From the NCBI GenBank assembly GCA_964491605.1, contig CAZBGY010000009.1, positions 1 to 63,041 of the forward strand: DNA of 63,041 nucleotides, given 5' to 3'. This document shows positions 26,194-36,356 of the stretch, one piece after another (position 1 is the first letter of the stretch; each line of letters begins with the position of its first letter). Under the pieces are notes generated by a model. That model was not told where the DNA came from and did not search any database. It worked only from the letters and a program-made list of their open reading frames with translations. A program made the position numbers and the translations under genes. The stretch is from DRYS01 sp964491605. Lineage in GTDB: Archaea > Thermoproteota > CALKCG01 > B24 > DRYS01.

Positions 26194-28302
26194 CTACATA
26201 CCTACTAACGTGGAACTGAAGTGGTAGAGTCCAGCTAGGATTACAGCAACCCCTACGGCTGCAGTCATACCTATAGCGAACGGCATCACTAGATCATCGT
26301 AGAGCTTCGCACCACCTATCCTCAAGACTATCAGCTTAACTACGTACGCTATTATAGCTGGGAATACGACGTTAACTATTATCCAGCCGAAACCCATCGT
26401 CACACCTCCAGGGTTTAACGGGAACCACGGATACTTAGCGTGTAGAGCGTAGATCACCGATATCAGTATGAATCCTACGGCGAATTGTATCCACTGCGCT
26501 CCTACCGGTGGAGCGAAACGCCAGTATACACCGACCTCTGTACGGCACGTATACGTGGGGGCTCTCTGCTGGTAGTTGTTAGGTGCACCCGTATAGTTGA
26601 ACGAAGCTAGATTCAAAGCTCCGAAACTACACCACATAGGTAGCAGCGTGAATATGGATGTTACGACGCCTACTATGACGGCTATGATAGCTCCTATAAA
26701 TACGTAGCGTGAATGCACACCCTCCATCGAAGCGAGTTTGTAGGATTGAAGTAGAGATGCCGTCGGGGCTGCTCTTATAAAGGTGCTGTACCATGGATAA
26801 TCGCCTCTCAAAACTATGAATCTCTCCCGGACATCTCTTATGAAGAATGGCGATGCTGTATCACCTACCCACCATAGCCTCATAGAGTTATCCCATATAT
26901 GAGCCCACATATTATCGTTGAAGGTATCCAATACTAAGCCGAATTCCCCTGCAACCTTAGATCTAGCTACACCGTAGTAGAGACCGTTCAGTATATACCA
27001 TATGAAGCCGAATAATACTGGTAGATAACCCATGCTCGCATACCACCATGAAGCTACGTATATCAAAGCGCATACTATGAAACCTAGAAACATATATGGA
27101 TACCTCATAGGCTCCTTAACCTCCACCTCTCTAGGAGCCCTACCAATTATAGCTTTCAAAGTATTGACAAGCTCAGATCTGAAAGCTACGAATACGGGAT
27201 AGAATATGAAGCCGAATCCTACACCGAACGAGAGCCATGTTATAGACCCCCATGTAAGGACCCATTTCTGCATATTAGGTCCAGTCCATTCGTAGTATAC
27301 ATCCTCCAGTATAGAGCCTTCTGTTATACCGCTAGCACCTGCACCTTGAGGCTCCCAGTATCCTAGCCAAGACATCATAGGCCACCAAACCCAGTGGACT
27401 ATTATCGTCGTCACGATGTAGCTGAATAGAGTTTTTAAAGGTACGAGGAGGCATGCACCTATCCAGAATGCTTCGAAATTGAAGGATAAAGGAGCTAAGG
27501 GCAATATTACGTAGGGTGTTAGATCTAGAGCGATACCGCCATACTCCCTTAACTGTGTTAACCCCAATCCAGGTATAACCCAACCCCAATACGGCATTAT
27601 CGCTAGGAAACCTATCAACAGCCCTAGCCATAGCCATACGTTATCGAACAGCTTACTCCTACCGTTAACTCTCTCGTAAGCCATATCGATTAGCTTCGCC
27701 GCTGCGGCTGTATGCGGGAATGGCAACGCCTCTATATCTATCCACTGCCTCCTCCATAGAGATAGCATGAAAGCATAGCCGAGATAGTACGGTATAAGCC
27801 TAGCTGTATGGAGTAGTAGGGCTGGCATCCATTCAGCCCATGGTACTGGTCCACCATACATCCAAGACACCCATAGCTTATCGTTGAAGGGATCCGGCCC
27901 CCACTGCCATGCTATATCCCTACCATAATCGAGATTCCATCGATGGAATCCAGGTATCTGACGAGCTGTACCCATCATAACTACTACCTGTATGACACCG
28001 TAGTGTGTCGGCAACATCCATGAAACCCATATCATAGCCATGATGATTACTAGCTCATGCTTAGTGAGACCGAATCTAGAGAGAAGCGATGCTAGAACTG
28101 CTAGGACTAGAGGCCAGAATAGTACGAAGGACATATCTCCAATCCAGTTGTGATCCCATGCACCGGATGTAAGACCCCAGAGACATCCTCCGTTGGTGAA
28201 TAACGCTATGAAACCTACGAAAACCGTTACTAAAACCGTAAGCACTACCCCGAGCAGGTAAGCCGATGGACGGATTACAACCTCAACAGGTTTCTCCGAC
28301 AT
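26194..28302 (-). CDS. Large multi-span membrane protein, DUF6785-like
   Basis: This 702-residue protein has about 14 hydrophobic segments and large Trp- and Tyr-rich loops. Notable are GVARSKVAGEFGLVLDTFND and RERFIVLRGDYPWYSTF between helices. The arrangement resembles the DUF6785/DUF6784 integral membrane proteins known from Planctomycetes and some archaea; function is undefined. Position between a GH38 mannosidase and a GH20 hexosaminidase suggests sugar or oligosaccharide uptake, but the sequence itself shows no transporter signature I can vouch for. Confidence 0.6.
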   Translation of the reverse strand: MSEKPVEVVIRPSAYLLGVVLTVLVTVFVGFIALFTNGGCLWGLTSGAWDHNWIGDMSFVLFWPLVLAVLASLLSRFGLTKHELVIIMAMIWVSWMLPTHYGVIQVVVMMGTARQIPGFHRWNLDYGRDIAWQWGPDPFNDKLWVSWMYGGPVPWAEWMPALLLHTARLIPYYLGYAFMLSLWRRQWIDIEALPFPHTAAAAKLIDMAYERVNGRSKLFDNVWLWLGLLIGFLAIMPYWGWVIPGLGLTQLREYGGIALDLTPYVILPLAPLSFNFEAFWIGACLLVPLKTLFSYIVTTIIVHWVWWPMMSWLGYWEPQGAGASGITEGSILEDVYYEWTGPNMQKWVLTWGSITWLSFGVGFGFIFYPVFVAFRSELVNTLKAIIGRAPREVEVKEPMRYPYMFLGFIVCALIYVASWWYASMGYLPVLFGFIWYILNGLYYGVARSKVAGEFGLVLDTFNDNMWAHIWDNSMRLWWVGDTASPFFIRDVRERFIVLRGDYPWYSTFIRAAPTASLLQSYKLASMEGVHSRYVFIGAIIAVIVGVVTSIFTLLPMWCSFGALNLASFNYTGAPNNYQQRAPTYTCRTEVGVYWRFAPPVGAQWIQFAVGFILISVIYALHAKYPWFPLNPGGVTMGFGWIIVNVVFPAIIAYVVKLIVLRIGGAKLYDDLVMPFAIGMTAAVGVAVILAGLYHFSSTLVGM

Positions 28303-28558
28303 CCCCTAAAGATATATTGGGAGAGCATTTGTATAAACTTTACCGAAAAATAGTAGCCACAATAGTTGATGAATATTTTATGCTGACATACTGAAGTATA
28401 TAAGTTAACGGGAGGTAATCCGTTTAGGTATAGAGAAGTATACTAGTAATGATCATCTTAAGAGATGCCGCCTCTAGACATAATACATAGGTATCGAGAG
28501 GGAGTGTAGCCTTGACTCTCTTTCTTCGAATACCGTAATCTCGACTAGAAGTTTGGTT

Positions 28559-30742
28559 TTAAAATCGATCTCCTATACACATCCTCCGACCTAGACCATT
28601 CTCGAAGTATCTTCTATAGGATTGTAGTTCAACTCCTGTTATGGCTACCAGCATCGGTTTAGCATCTGATAAGCCTTCCACCCCGATCATATCTACGCTT
28701 CTTATAACCTTATCGTAGTATGGGTTCACCCATTCATACGCGTACAGAGATACTCCATCAACTCTATAATCCAGTATCAGATCTGAAAGAGTATCATACA
28801 AGGTATCGTTCCATTCAGCTATATTCTCCCCATACCTTATAGGTATAACCTCCCTAAATCCATCCTCGTATATTACCTCGTATAATCCTATGCATTCGAC
28901 CGCTAAATCTGGGCATCTAAAAGATGCATAATGCGAGTATATCTTCACCCCTGGTTTCGTCGATGCATGTATGAATATGAGGCTATTAGCTCTTCGATCT
29001 ATCAGTATAGATACACGGCTATCGATACTCCTATCCACTATCACTACGGCTTTATCCCTAGATCCCGATACCCTAAATGGTATAGGTGAGCGTTCCGTAA
29101 CCTCCACCTTGTGGAGATGGCTTAGATCGTATCCCTCTACTTCATCGCGTATAGGTGCGTTAGCGTAGTCAGCTATATCTATCGTGAAGAATTCTCTATC
29201 ACCCATTAGCGATGGATAATCTCTACCGGATAATCTAGCTTTAAGGATACGCGATATCTTAGAGAATATATGATCCTTAACGATTCTATCCGGGTAGTGT
29301 ATAGACCAGAAATCGTTTATAGACATGAACGCGTTATATATTATCCCATCTCTCCAGAACGTCCTCTCATCCACATCAACCCATGATGAAACCTCACCTC
29401 CTAGAATCCAATCATGCCTACTCCTATTAGGCCAATCGATGAAGTCTAAGCTGGAATAATTTCCGTAGATCTGCTTGAAGCCGTAGGAAGCTAGTTCCTC
29501 ATCGTTCTCAGGAGATTTAGCCGAACCCCAATTTATCATCAGTATATCTCTAGGTATCTTCTCAGCAGCTTGCCATGTCGTAGGTGTATCTATAAGTAGA
29601 TCGACTGAAATCCTACGCCTACCTACACCGTTATGTCCTTTTATCAGGTGATCAGCCCACATAGCTACTCCGACACCCCTACTCCTGAGATACTCGTATA
29701 TCCTGGTAACATCCTCTGCGAATAGATCGGCCGTATCCCTGCTACGACATTTTGAGCATAAACCTGCAGTTCTCCATTCATCATGACCTATATGGATAAT
29801 CCTAGGCTTCAGAACCTCTATGTACTCATCGATGATATTGAATAGGAGTTTGTAGGATTCAGGATTTGATGGGCAGTATGAGTCAGGCCAATCTGCTTCA
29901 GGTAGCTCGGCTATCTCCCTATGAGCTGCTACCAGATAGTATGAATGTGTTAGCGATTGTATCTCAGGTACGACTTCTATATGGTATCTCCTAGCTATCT
30001 CGACTATAGCTTTCACCTCCTCCTTCTCTAGGAATCCGCCACCCCCAAGCTCATGGTGAACGCTATCCTGGAAACGATTCTGAGGACCCTTAGGCCTCTC
30101 ACCTCTCGCCTTTACATCTCTACATAGCTCCATCCATCCCGTATTAACTTCAGGATGCCTATCCAGACGCATACCTCCACCAACTTCAAGGAATAAGGTG
30201 TTGAACTTATAGTAGGCTAGGAAGTATTTGATGAATCTAACTAGGAATCCTAGGTTATCTCTCGATGGAAGGTATAGATGGAATCCTCTGATAGACTTGT
30301 AGGGCCAGTCCCTAACTATCATCGAGGGGATGGGTGAACATCCTAAGTTATCGATAAGCTGTAATAGGCTTTGAACGCCGTAGAATACCCCATGCGGATC
30401 AGCACCTATGATAGCGGCGTATCTATCGTAGACCGCTAGAAGGTAGCCTTCCCTGTGGAATACAAGCTTATCAGCCGTTAGAGATATCCTCTTCCTTACT
30501 TCATCGAAATCGCTTACCTCCCCTATGAATATGAAATGCTCATCATAGGGGATATCAGAGATACATCTCAACTTCAACGTAGATTTCATCCTCTCAGCTA
30601 TACCTTCCACGAGGATTCTAGCCGAATCTATAGAGCTAGGTGAAGGAGAGCTACTAACAGCGATCGTAACATCCTCTAGGGAGAGGGATCCATCCAGCAA
30701 CACGGTCTCTCTAGGTATGGGGTATATTCCTACGAAGCTCAT
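28559..30742 (-). CDS. GH20 beta-N-acetylhexosaminidase
   Basis: This 727-residue protein has a GH20b-type N-terminal domain (about residues 1-140, ending IVRDWPYKSIRGFHLYLPSR, the strand that starts the barrel), then the TIM barrel. The catalytic Asp-Glu pair is in IIHIGHDEWRTAG (about 319-331). An unusual CSKCRSRD knuckle follows it. The last 250 residues are beta-rich. It removes GlcNAc or GalNAc from glycans. No signal peptide is seen. It is probably expressed with the mannosidase, so complex N-glycans or chitobiose-like links may be the substrates. Confidence 0.88.
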   Translation of the reverse strand: MSFVGIYPIPRETVLLDGSLSLEDVTIAVSSSPSPSSIDSARILVEGIAERMKSTLKLRCISDIPYDEHFIFIGEVSDFDEVRKRISLTADKLVFHREGYLLAVYDRYAAIIGADPHGVFYGVQSLLQLIDNLGCSPIPSMIVRDWPYKSIRGFHLYLPSRDNLGFLVRFIKYFLAYYKFNTLFLEVGGGMRLDRHPEVNTGWMELCRDVKARGERPKGPQNRFQDSVHHELGGGGFLEKEEVKAIVEIARRYHIEVVPEIQSLTHSYYLVAAHREIAELPEADWPDSYCPSNPESYKLLFNIIDEYIEVLKPRIIHIGHDEWRTAGLCSKCRSRDTADLFAEDVTRIYEYLRSRGVGVAMWADHLIKGHNGVGRRRISVDLLIDTPTTWQAAEKIPRDILMINWGSAKSPENDEELASYGFKQIYGNYSSLDFIDWPNRSRHDWILGGEVSSWVDVDERTFWRDGIIYNAFMSINDFWSIHYPDRIVKDHIFSKISRILKARLSGRDYPSLMGDREFFTIDIADYANAPIRDEVEGYDLSHLHKVEVTERSPIPFRVSGSRDKAVVIVDRSIDSRVSILIDRRANSLIFIHASTKPGVKIYSHYASFRCPDLAVECIGLYEVIYEDGFREVIPIRYGENIAEWNDTLYDTLSDLILDYRVDGVSLYAYEWVNPYYDKVIRSVDMIGVEGLSDAKPMLVAITGVELQSYRRYFENGLGRRMCIGDRF

Positions 30743-30859
30743 ACCTACACCACCGAATTTATCAATTTCTATAAGCTGAACCGGTTGGGATAGATTTATC
30801 TTCGAAGAAGCTGCATCTAGCTTTGATAGATTAGTATATCGGTATAAGGAGAGTATACG

Positions 30860-31375
30860 ATGAATTCTATAACATCTACACGTATACTAGGATTCATAGG
30901 GTTAGCTACCATCATAGCCTCTTTCATAGCACCATGGGTTACGATTAAATTTGAGTATTTATCCGTAGATTACACGTTATTCGATCTCACCGCGTTGATG
31001 TTCAACCCTAACCCGGTTGAAGCTGGAGGGTTTAAAGCTAGGTTAATCATATCGTTATTCGCTCTGGTAGGCTCGGAAGCCGTGGATGCTGTTTTAGCCT
31101 TCAAAATGCATGTAACCGTAACGTTTCTATCGCTATTACTAGCCGTATTATCGGTTATACTGGATATAAAAAGAAGCTACGCCTCAACTCTAGCATGCAT
31201 CATACTATCGTCTACGCTATTCGTATACGCTATATCTAGGCTATACGAGAATCTACCGTCAACTGTAACATTGTTAGGCTACTCCTACGATCTAGGCATC
31301 CTAATCTATATTCTAAACTCGATAATCTATGCAGCTTGTATCCTAACACCCGTAGAAGAGAGACTAGCGGAATAA
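30860..31375 (+). CDS. Four-helix membrane protein of unknown function
   Basis: This 171-residue protein has hydrophobic segments at about 9-28, 60-82, 88-105, 112-130 and 142-165, with little outside them. No family is recognised. The ATG is preceded by ggagagtatacg, so a ribosome binding site is present. It stands between divergent and convergent neighbours and is probably transcribed alone. Confidence 0.55.
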   Translation: MNSITSTRILGFIGLATIIASFIAPWVTIKFEYLSVDYTLFDLTALMFNPNPVEAGGFKARLIISLFALVGSEAVDAVLAFKMHVTVTFLSLLLAVLSVILDIKRSYASTLACIILSSTLFVYAISRLYENLPSTVTLLGYSYDLGILIYILNSIIYAACILTPVEERLAE

Positions 31376-31403
31376 GCCGATCGATAAGATGACCCCCGGA
31401 TAC

Positions 31404-32444
31404 CTATACGGTTGAAATTTTATCGAAATCTAACCCCAACTCTAAAACTGTTTTCTTTATCCTCGACCAAACCTCATCCTCGATGGGTATACCTCTCCTA
31501 AGCTTCTCCTCCCTAGATCTATACTCCGGCTCCCCAGGTACTAAAACCTCCACGAATCCTTCAGCCGGAGGTGTGGATTTCATAGCTTCTATGAACCTAG
31601 ATACCCCATCCACAAATTTCTCCCTACCTATAAACGCCGATGGATCTATAGCTATGAGAAGCATACTATTCATGCCATTATAGCACCCGCTACAGGGGAA
31701 GCCAGCTCCTACGAGTATACCTGACAGTATCTCCACAGCCATAGCTAGAGCATAGCCTTTATACCCTCCGAACGGTAGTAGAGCCCCGCCCCTCTCGTAG
31801 AAATCTGCCGGATCCCTAGATAACTTCCCCTGAGAATCTATAATCCAATCTTCAGGTGTGTATTCGTGGGATAGATACTTCAACCTAAGCTTACCCTCAG
31901 CTACTATCGATGTAGCATAATCTAGTAGGAATGGGAAGATCCTACTGGGAGCTGCTATCGATATAGGAGCCGTCGATAGCTTTCTACCCCTGCCTCCATA
32001 CGGTGCTACGGACGGCCTATAAGTCGTACAGAAGCCTAGACCGATCATACCCTTCTCAGCTATATGGAGCGTATACTCTCCAAGCCTACCTATATGACCC
32101 ATATTCATAGCCCCTACGATCGATACGAAGCTATACTCAGCCTTCGATACAGCTATCTCAGAAGCCTTCCTAGCTACGACCTGACCGAAACCTCTATCCC
32201 CATCTAAAAGTGCCGTGGTAGACGTCTCCTTTAGAATCTTTATTCGAGCCCCAGGTTTTATCAACCCCTCTCTTACATGCTCCACGTAGTATGGTATACG
32301 CATAACACCATGCGAATGTACACCTGCTAGATCAGCTTCAACCAAGGATGAAGCTACTATCTCAGCTTCATCTTTAGGCGAACCTATAGCTTCGAATACA
32401 GCTCTACCGATATTCAATAGCATCGAAGCTTCTACTACAGGCAT
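31404..32444 (-). CDS. Ldh-family (malate/lactate type II) dehydrogenase
   Basis: This 346-residue protein is of the MDH/LDH type II fold, distinct from Rossmann malate dehydrogenases. Motifs are LVEADLAGVHSHGVMRIPYY (about 32-51, active-site His), FGQVVARKASEIAVSKAEYS, MGHIGRLGEYT (about 114-124), and GGYKGYALAMAVEILSG (about 223-239, binding the nicotinamide). Relatives oxidise or reduce malate, sulfolactate, ureidoglycolate or 2,3-diketo-gulonate. The substrate is unclear, but a 2-hydroxy acid is very likely. It lies downstream of, and may be co-transcribed with, the URO-D-type gene (gap 38 bases). Confidence 0.88.
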   Translation of the reverse strand: MPVVEASMLLNIGRAVFEAIGSPKDEAEIVASSLVEADLAGVHSHGVMRIPYYVEHVREGLIKPGARIKILKETSTTALLDGDRGFGQVVARKASEIAVSKAEYSFVSIVGAMNMGHIGRLGEYTLHIAEKGMIGLGFCTTYRPSVAPYGGRGRKLSTAPISIAAPSRIFPFLLDYATSIVAEGKLRLKYLSHEYTPEDWIIDSQGKLSRDPADFYERGGALLPFGGYKGYALAMAVEILSGILVGAGFPCSGCYNGMNSMLLIAIDPSAFIGREKFVDGVSRFIEAMKSTPPAEGFVEVLVPGEPEYRSREEKLRRGIPIEDEVWSRIKKTVLELGLDFDKISTV

Positions 32445-32481
32445 ATCGAACCGAACATATCCAGCTTACCGGTATTAAGCG

Positions 32482-33594
32482 TTACCTCTCTATGGATAGA
32501 TGAAGCTGCATACAATCTTCGATGGATCTACATAGAGCTTCTATATTCTCTAAAGGTACATCTGGGTATACATCGGCTACAAACATCAACCCACCCATCT
32601 TCGAAGCCAACCTCTCTATCGATACCCTTATATGGGATTCTATATCCGATGGAGAACCGAATGGAAGTAGATGCTGCCTATCCAGATCCAACGCTACGCA
32701 CACCCTACCCCTACATATCCTAGCTATATTATCGAGACCATTAACCCTATCCTGTATATTCAGTACGGATACTCCTGATTCCATAAGCATATCCATAACC
32801 TCGACTACATGCCCATCGCTATGGAGATATACATGTATCCCTGCATCTCTAAGGTAACTGAATATCTTCCTATAGCTCGGGTATATTATCCTCCTGAATT
32901 TAGATGGGCTTATAGGCATCCTATACTGCATACCTAGATCATCCCCGAAGTATACTATATCCGGTTTAAGCTTGACGATACGCTTAGCAAGCTCCATATA
33001 GTAATCTTCTAGAATCGATACTAAATCGTATAATCTGGGATCCTCTAAGGCTATATCCTTCATAAGCTCCGTAAATCCTCTGAGATAGTATAGCCTCTGA
33101 AAGAAGAATCCGTGAGGCATATGAACTACGGCTAACCTACCGGATTCTCTAGCCGATCTAACGGAATCCTCTATATAGCTCCAAGGGGTGATAGGCCCAC
33201 CTTCGACAGGTATACCTTCATCGGGATCTGGAGGGGTGAATCTATCTAGGAGGCTCCAATCCCTGAGCGGATGGTAGACTACCTGGCCTTGAAGACCGTC
33301 GGCTAGGAAGAGCCATACACACCCCCAGCAATCCTTGAACTGATTACCCCTACGCCTCAATCCGAAATTATCGAAATCGATCAAACCCCTTCTAAACCAT
33401 GGAAATAATAATTGATGATTCGCTAAGATATCTTCAAGCCTCTCCCTATACTTGCTCCATGTAGCTTGACTGAACGATATCGAGCATGGAATCCACCATG
33501 GGCCACGCATCTCTACGTTACGTAGGTAATTCTCCCTAGATCTAGCAGGATCCCTAACATACTCTAGGAGGCTAGGGTTCATATATCCGATCAA
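32482..33594 (-). CDS. Uroporphyrinogen decarboxylase family protein
   Basis: This is a 370-residue URO-D-fold protein. The segment YFGDDLGMQYRMPISPSKFR (about 210-229) and HSDGHVVEVMDMLMESGVSV (about 253-272) match the 316-residue protein at 7814 in order. Again HSDG stands where corrinoid methyltransferases have His-X-Cys. The TTG at 33594 overlaps the TGA of the TldE gene; the ATG four codons later (33582) is an equally good start. It follows TldD/TldE in one operon and precedes the Ldh gene. Substrate unknown. Confidence 0.78.
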   Translation of the reverse strand: MIGYMNPSLLEYVRDPARSRENYLRNVEMRGPWWIPCSISFSQATWSKYRERLEDILANHQLLFPWFRRGLIDFDNFGLRRRGNQFKDCWGCVWLFLADGLQGQVVYHPLRDWSLLDRFTPPDPDEGIPVEGGPITPWSYIEDSVRSARESGRLAVVHMPHGFFFQRLYYLRGFTELMKDIALEDPRLYDLVSILEDYYMELAKRIVKLKPDIVYFGDDLGMQYRMPISPSKFRRIIYPSYRKIFSYLRDAGIHVYLHSDGHVVEVMDMLMESGVSVLNIQDRVNGLDNIARICRGRVCVALDLDRQHLLPFGSPSDIESHIRVSIERLASKMGGLMFVADVYPDVPLENIEALCRSIEDCMQLHLSIER

Positions 33595-34925
33595 CCGCTA
33601 ATCTTAACGTTTTCGATAGCTACAGCTGGAGCTACGGATGATCTGAATGCTGTTAGATCTCTACCGATCATAAGAAGGTTTCTACCGAATGCTTCATAGA
33701 AATCCGCCGTTATCACAGAGCCTTTAACGGGTTCAGCCAGTTCGCCTCCGCGTATCCTATATGCATGGGTGACGGTAGCCTGCATCAAACCTGAGATAGG
33801 GTTGGAGAGCCATTCACCTATAGTCGAAACTATATAGTATCCCTCCCTAACCTCGCATATCATCTCATCCAAGGTTGAATCTCCAGGTTTAAGGACTAAC
33901 ACGTTAGGTGAGGGCCTAGGTATCGATGATAAACCTCTCCAAGCATTACCGGTGGATTCCCTACCCTCGACGAAAGCTGTATACGTATCGTAAACGAAGC
34001 TTTTGAGGACGCCCCTATCGATCAGAACGTTATTCCTCGTAGCTACACCTTCATCATCGAAGCTTCTAGCTCTCACCCATCTACCTACAGCCCCCTCATC
34101 GATTATCGTAACCTTTTCCGATAGTATAACTTGACCTATCTTACCAGCTAGGGGTGATCTACCCTTCTGTACAGCTTCAGCCGATAGAGGTTGGGATAGC
34201 ATAACCTCCAACATAGAGCATACAACCTCAGGATGTAATATTATCCTAGCAACCCCCTCCTCCATACGCTTAGCTCCTAAGAATCTAGGAGCTTCAACCC
34301 CAGCTTCCATACCTAGGGATCTAGCGTTCAACTCATCTATCGAACGACATATCTTGAATCTAGTGAAGGTTACAGATCCGCTCGGATCCTCGGCTTTAGC
34401 CGTTACGTATAGATCCGTAACAGTCTCCATCCTACTTATAGGCTGACTATAGCTATTAGCTATCGCAGCCTCTAATACGGCTACTTCGAGCCCTCCACGT
34501 ACAGGTCTAGATATACTCGAGCCTTCAGATACGCCATGCATAGCTTCCAAAGCTATCTCCACAGCTTCATCGGAGCCTATACTAGCAGTCTTAGAACAGA
34601 AGCAGCCCTCCACACTGGATGCGGAGATACTTCTAGGTAGAGATACCCATTTCTCATCTTCAGGTGTAGCTTTAGCTATAGCTACAGCCGATCTAACGGC
34701 ATCCTCCAGACTCTCCTTCGCTACATCCTCTACGCCTACTACAGCAATCCTCTTACCTACAGCAACCCTTACACCATATCCAGATGTAGAATTCACCGTT
34801 ACGGATTCCAATCTATCGGTGAATCTAACTGTGATCGTCCTAAGCCTCTTAAAGTATACTTCAGCTTCAGAGGATCCGAGAGCCTCCGCTCTAGCTACCA
34901 TACCTTCGAGATCTAGACCCAGCAT
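33591..34925 (-). CDS. tldE: TldE/PmbA-like protease subunit
   Basis: This 444-residue protein belongs to the TldE family (PmbA), the non-catalytic partner of TldD. It shows the N-terminal EAEVYFKRLRTITVRFTDRLE, the segment ATRNNVLIDRGVLKSFVYDT and the final GELAEPVKGSVITADFYEAF. It lacks the HExxxH metal site, which the neighbour has. TldD/TldE degrade unfolded or natural-product peptides in the cytoplasm. The ATG is 2 bases after the TldD stop. Confidence 0.92.
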   Translation of the reverse strand: MLGLDLEGMVARAEALGSSEAEVYFKRLRTITVRFTDRLESVTVNSTSGYGVRVAVGKRIAVVGVEDVAKESLEDAVRSAVAIAKATPEDEKWVSLPRSISASSVEGCFCSKTASIGSDEAVEIALEAMHGVSEGSSISRPVRGGLEVAVLEAAIANSYSQPISRMETVTDLYVTAKAEDPSGSVTFTRFKICRSIDELNARSLGMEAGVEAPRFLGAKRMEEGVARIILHPEVVCSMLEVMLSQPLSAEAVQKGRSPLAGKIGQVILSEKVTIIDEGAVGRWVRARSFDDEGVATRNNVLIDRGVLKSFVYDTYTAFVEGRESTGNAWRGLSSIPRPSPNVLVLKPGDSTLDEMICEVREGYYIVSTIGEWLSNPISGLMQATVTHAYRIRGGELAEPVKGSVITADFYEAFGRNLLMIGRDLTAFRSSVAPAVAIENVKISG

Positions 34926-34927
34926 AC

Positions 34928-36316
34928 CTATCCGCCTCCGACCGATATCTGTCTAATCCTTACATGGGGGCCTCCATCCCCAACCCTAACTATCTGACCC
35001 TCCTTACCACATCCGCCGAAGACCGATGTCTCTACGGATAGATCGCATCCCACAGCTTCCACGCCCTTCAAAGTCTCTAAGATTAAACCCGATACCACAG
35101 TCCCCCTTACAAGTTCGGCTAGCTCACCTCTCCTAATCATATATGATGGGCCTGCCGAGAATGTGAAGGATCCTGTACCCGGGTCAACCTGACCACCGCC
35201 TGCACCCATACCCCTAAGGTATATGCCCTCATCTATATCTTCGATTAGCTCTTCAAAGCTGTAATCTCCAGGCTTCATATAGAGGTTTGTCTGCCTAACT
35301 ATAGGCTGACTATGGAAATCTTGAGCTCTACCGTTACCCGTAGGATCTAGCTTAAGTTTAGATGCTGAAGCTAGATGGGTTAGGAAACCCTTCAACACAC
35401 CGTTATCTACTACGGTTACAGGCTTCTTCTCGACACCTTCATCATCGTATGGTACATAGTATCCGCCTTCCACTAATCCGTCATCTACTATACTCACACA
35501 GCTTGAAGCTATAGCTTCACCCAACCTACCGGCTAGTATAGATGAACCCGAAGCTACAAGATCCCCTTCAACAGCATGACCGAATGCCTCATGTATCACT
35601 AACCCTATCAGCTCCGGATCCACTACAGCTCTATATACGCCTGCTTTAGGTGTAGGAGCTTTAACAGCGTCGACCGCTAACCTGCTTATACCGCGTGTAT
35701 ACTCCCCCCAATCCGTAGAGGATATAAACTCCCATCCTGAAACCCTGGATCTACTATCATAAACCCTTTCAAGCTTACCAGCTTCATAAGCTACACTCAT
35801 ATGGCCTAAACCTACTAGGAAACATTCGGATTCAACTTCACATCCATCTGTGGATAGGATAACTCTACGATCATACTGAATACCCAACCTCGTCGATGTA
35901 GATTTCACACCCTCCATCATAGATTCACGGTTAGCGGATAATACGATATCCACCTTATCCTCAGGTGTAGGGTCTAGCGGATTCTCGTAGAAACTCGATC
36001 TAACCCTGACCCTCGTAGGATTCTTCAAGGATACCTCCACGTCACCCTTGATGCTCCTAGCAGCTGATATCGCGTATCGAACCGTCTCCTCTATGGATTG
36101 AGGTGAAAGATCGTTAGTCGAAGCGAAACCTATAGATCCCCCCAATAGAACTCTTAAACCTACACCCCTCCTGAACGTTTTAGAATACTCCTTTAGAGAA
36201 CCGTTCTCCACAACTATATGCTCGTATACATACTCCTGATACCTCGCATCAGCATACGTCGCACCAGCCTTACATGCTTCATCCAAAGCCTTATAGACTA
36301 AATCGAGCCAACCCAC
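34928..36316 (-). CDS. tldD: TldD-like metalloprotease subunit
   Basis: The catalytic partner of TldE. It shows HEAFGHAVEGD (the metal-binding HExxxH), SSTDWGEYTRGIS, and GKEGQIVRVGDGGPHVRIRQ (Cys precedes at GGCGKEGQ). I chose the GTG at 36316 because GGTGAT lies 7 bases before it; longer forms add hydrophobic residues that are not seen in the family and would overlap the divergent gene at 36357. About 462 residues long, near the family's usual length. Confidence 0.92.
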   Translation of the reverse strand: MGWLDLVYKALDEACKAGATYADARYQEYVYEHIVVENGSLKEYSKTFRRGVGLRVLLGGSIGFASTNDLSPQSIEETVRYAISAARSIKGDVEVSLKNPTRVRVRSSFYENPLDPTPEDKVDIVLSANRESMMEGVKSTSTRLGIQYDRRVILSTDGCEVESECFLVGLGHMSVAYEAGKLERVYDSRSRVSGWEFISSTDWGEYTRGISRLAVDAVKAPTPKAGVYRAVVDPELIGLVIHEAFGHAVEGDLVASGSSILAGRLGEAIASSCVSIVDDGLVEGGYYVPYDDEGVEKKPVTVVDNGVLKGFLTHLASASKLKLDPTGNGRAQDFHSQPIVRQTNLYMKPGDYSFEELIEDIDEGIYLRGMGAGGGQVDPGTGSFTFSAGPSYMIRRGELAELVRGTVVSGLILETLKGVEAVGCDLSVETSVFGGCGKEGQIVRVGDGGPHVRIRQISVGGG

Positions 36317-36356
36317 GGTTAACATCACCAGTATAGCTAGAACTATTAACTCGACG

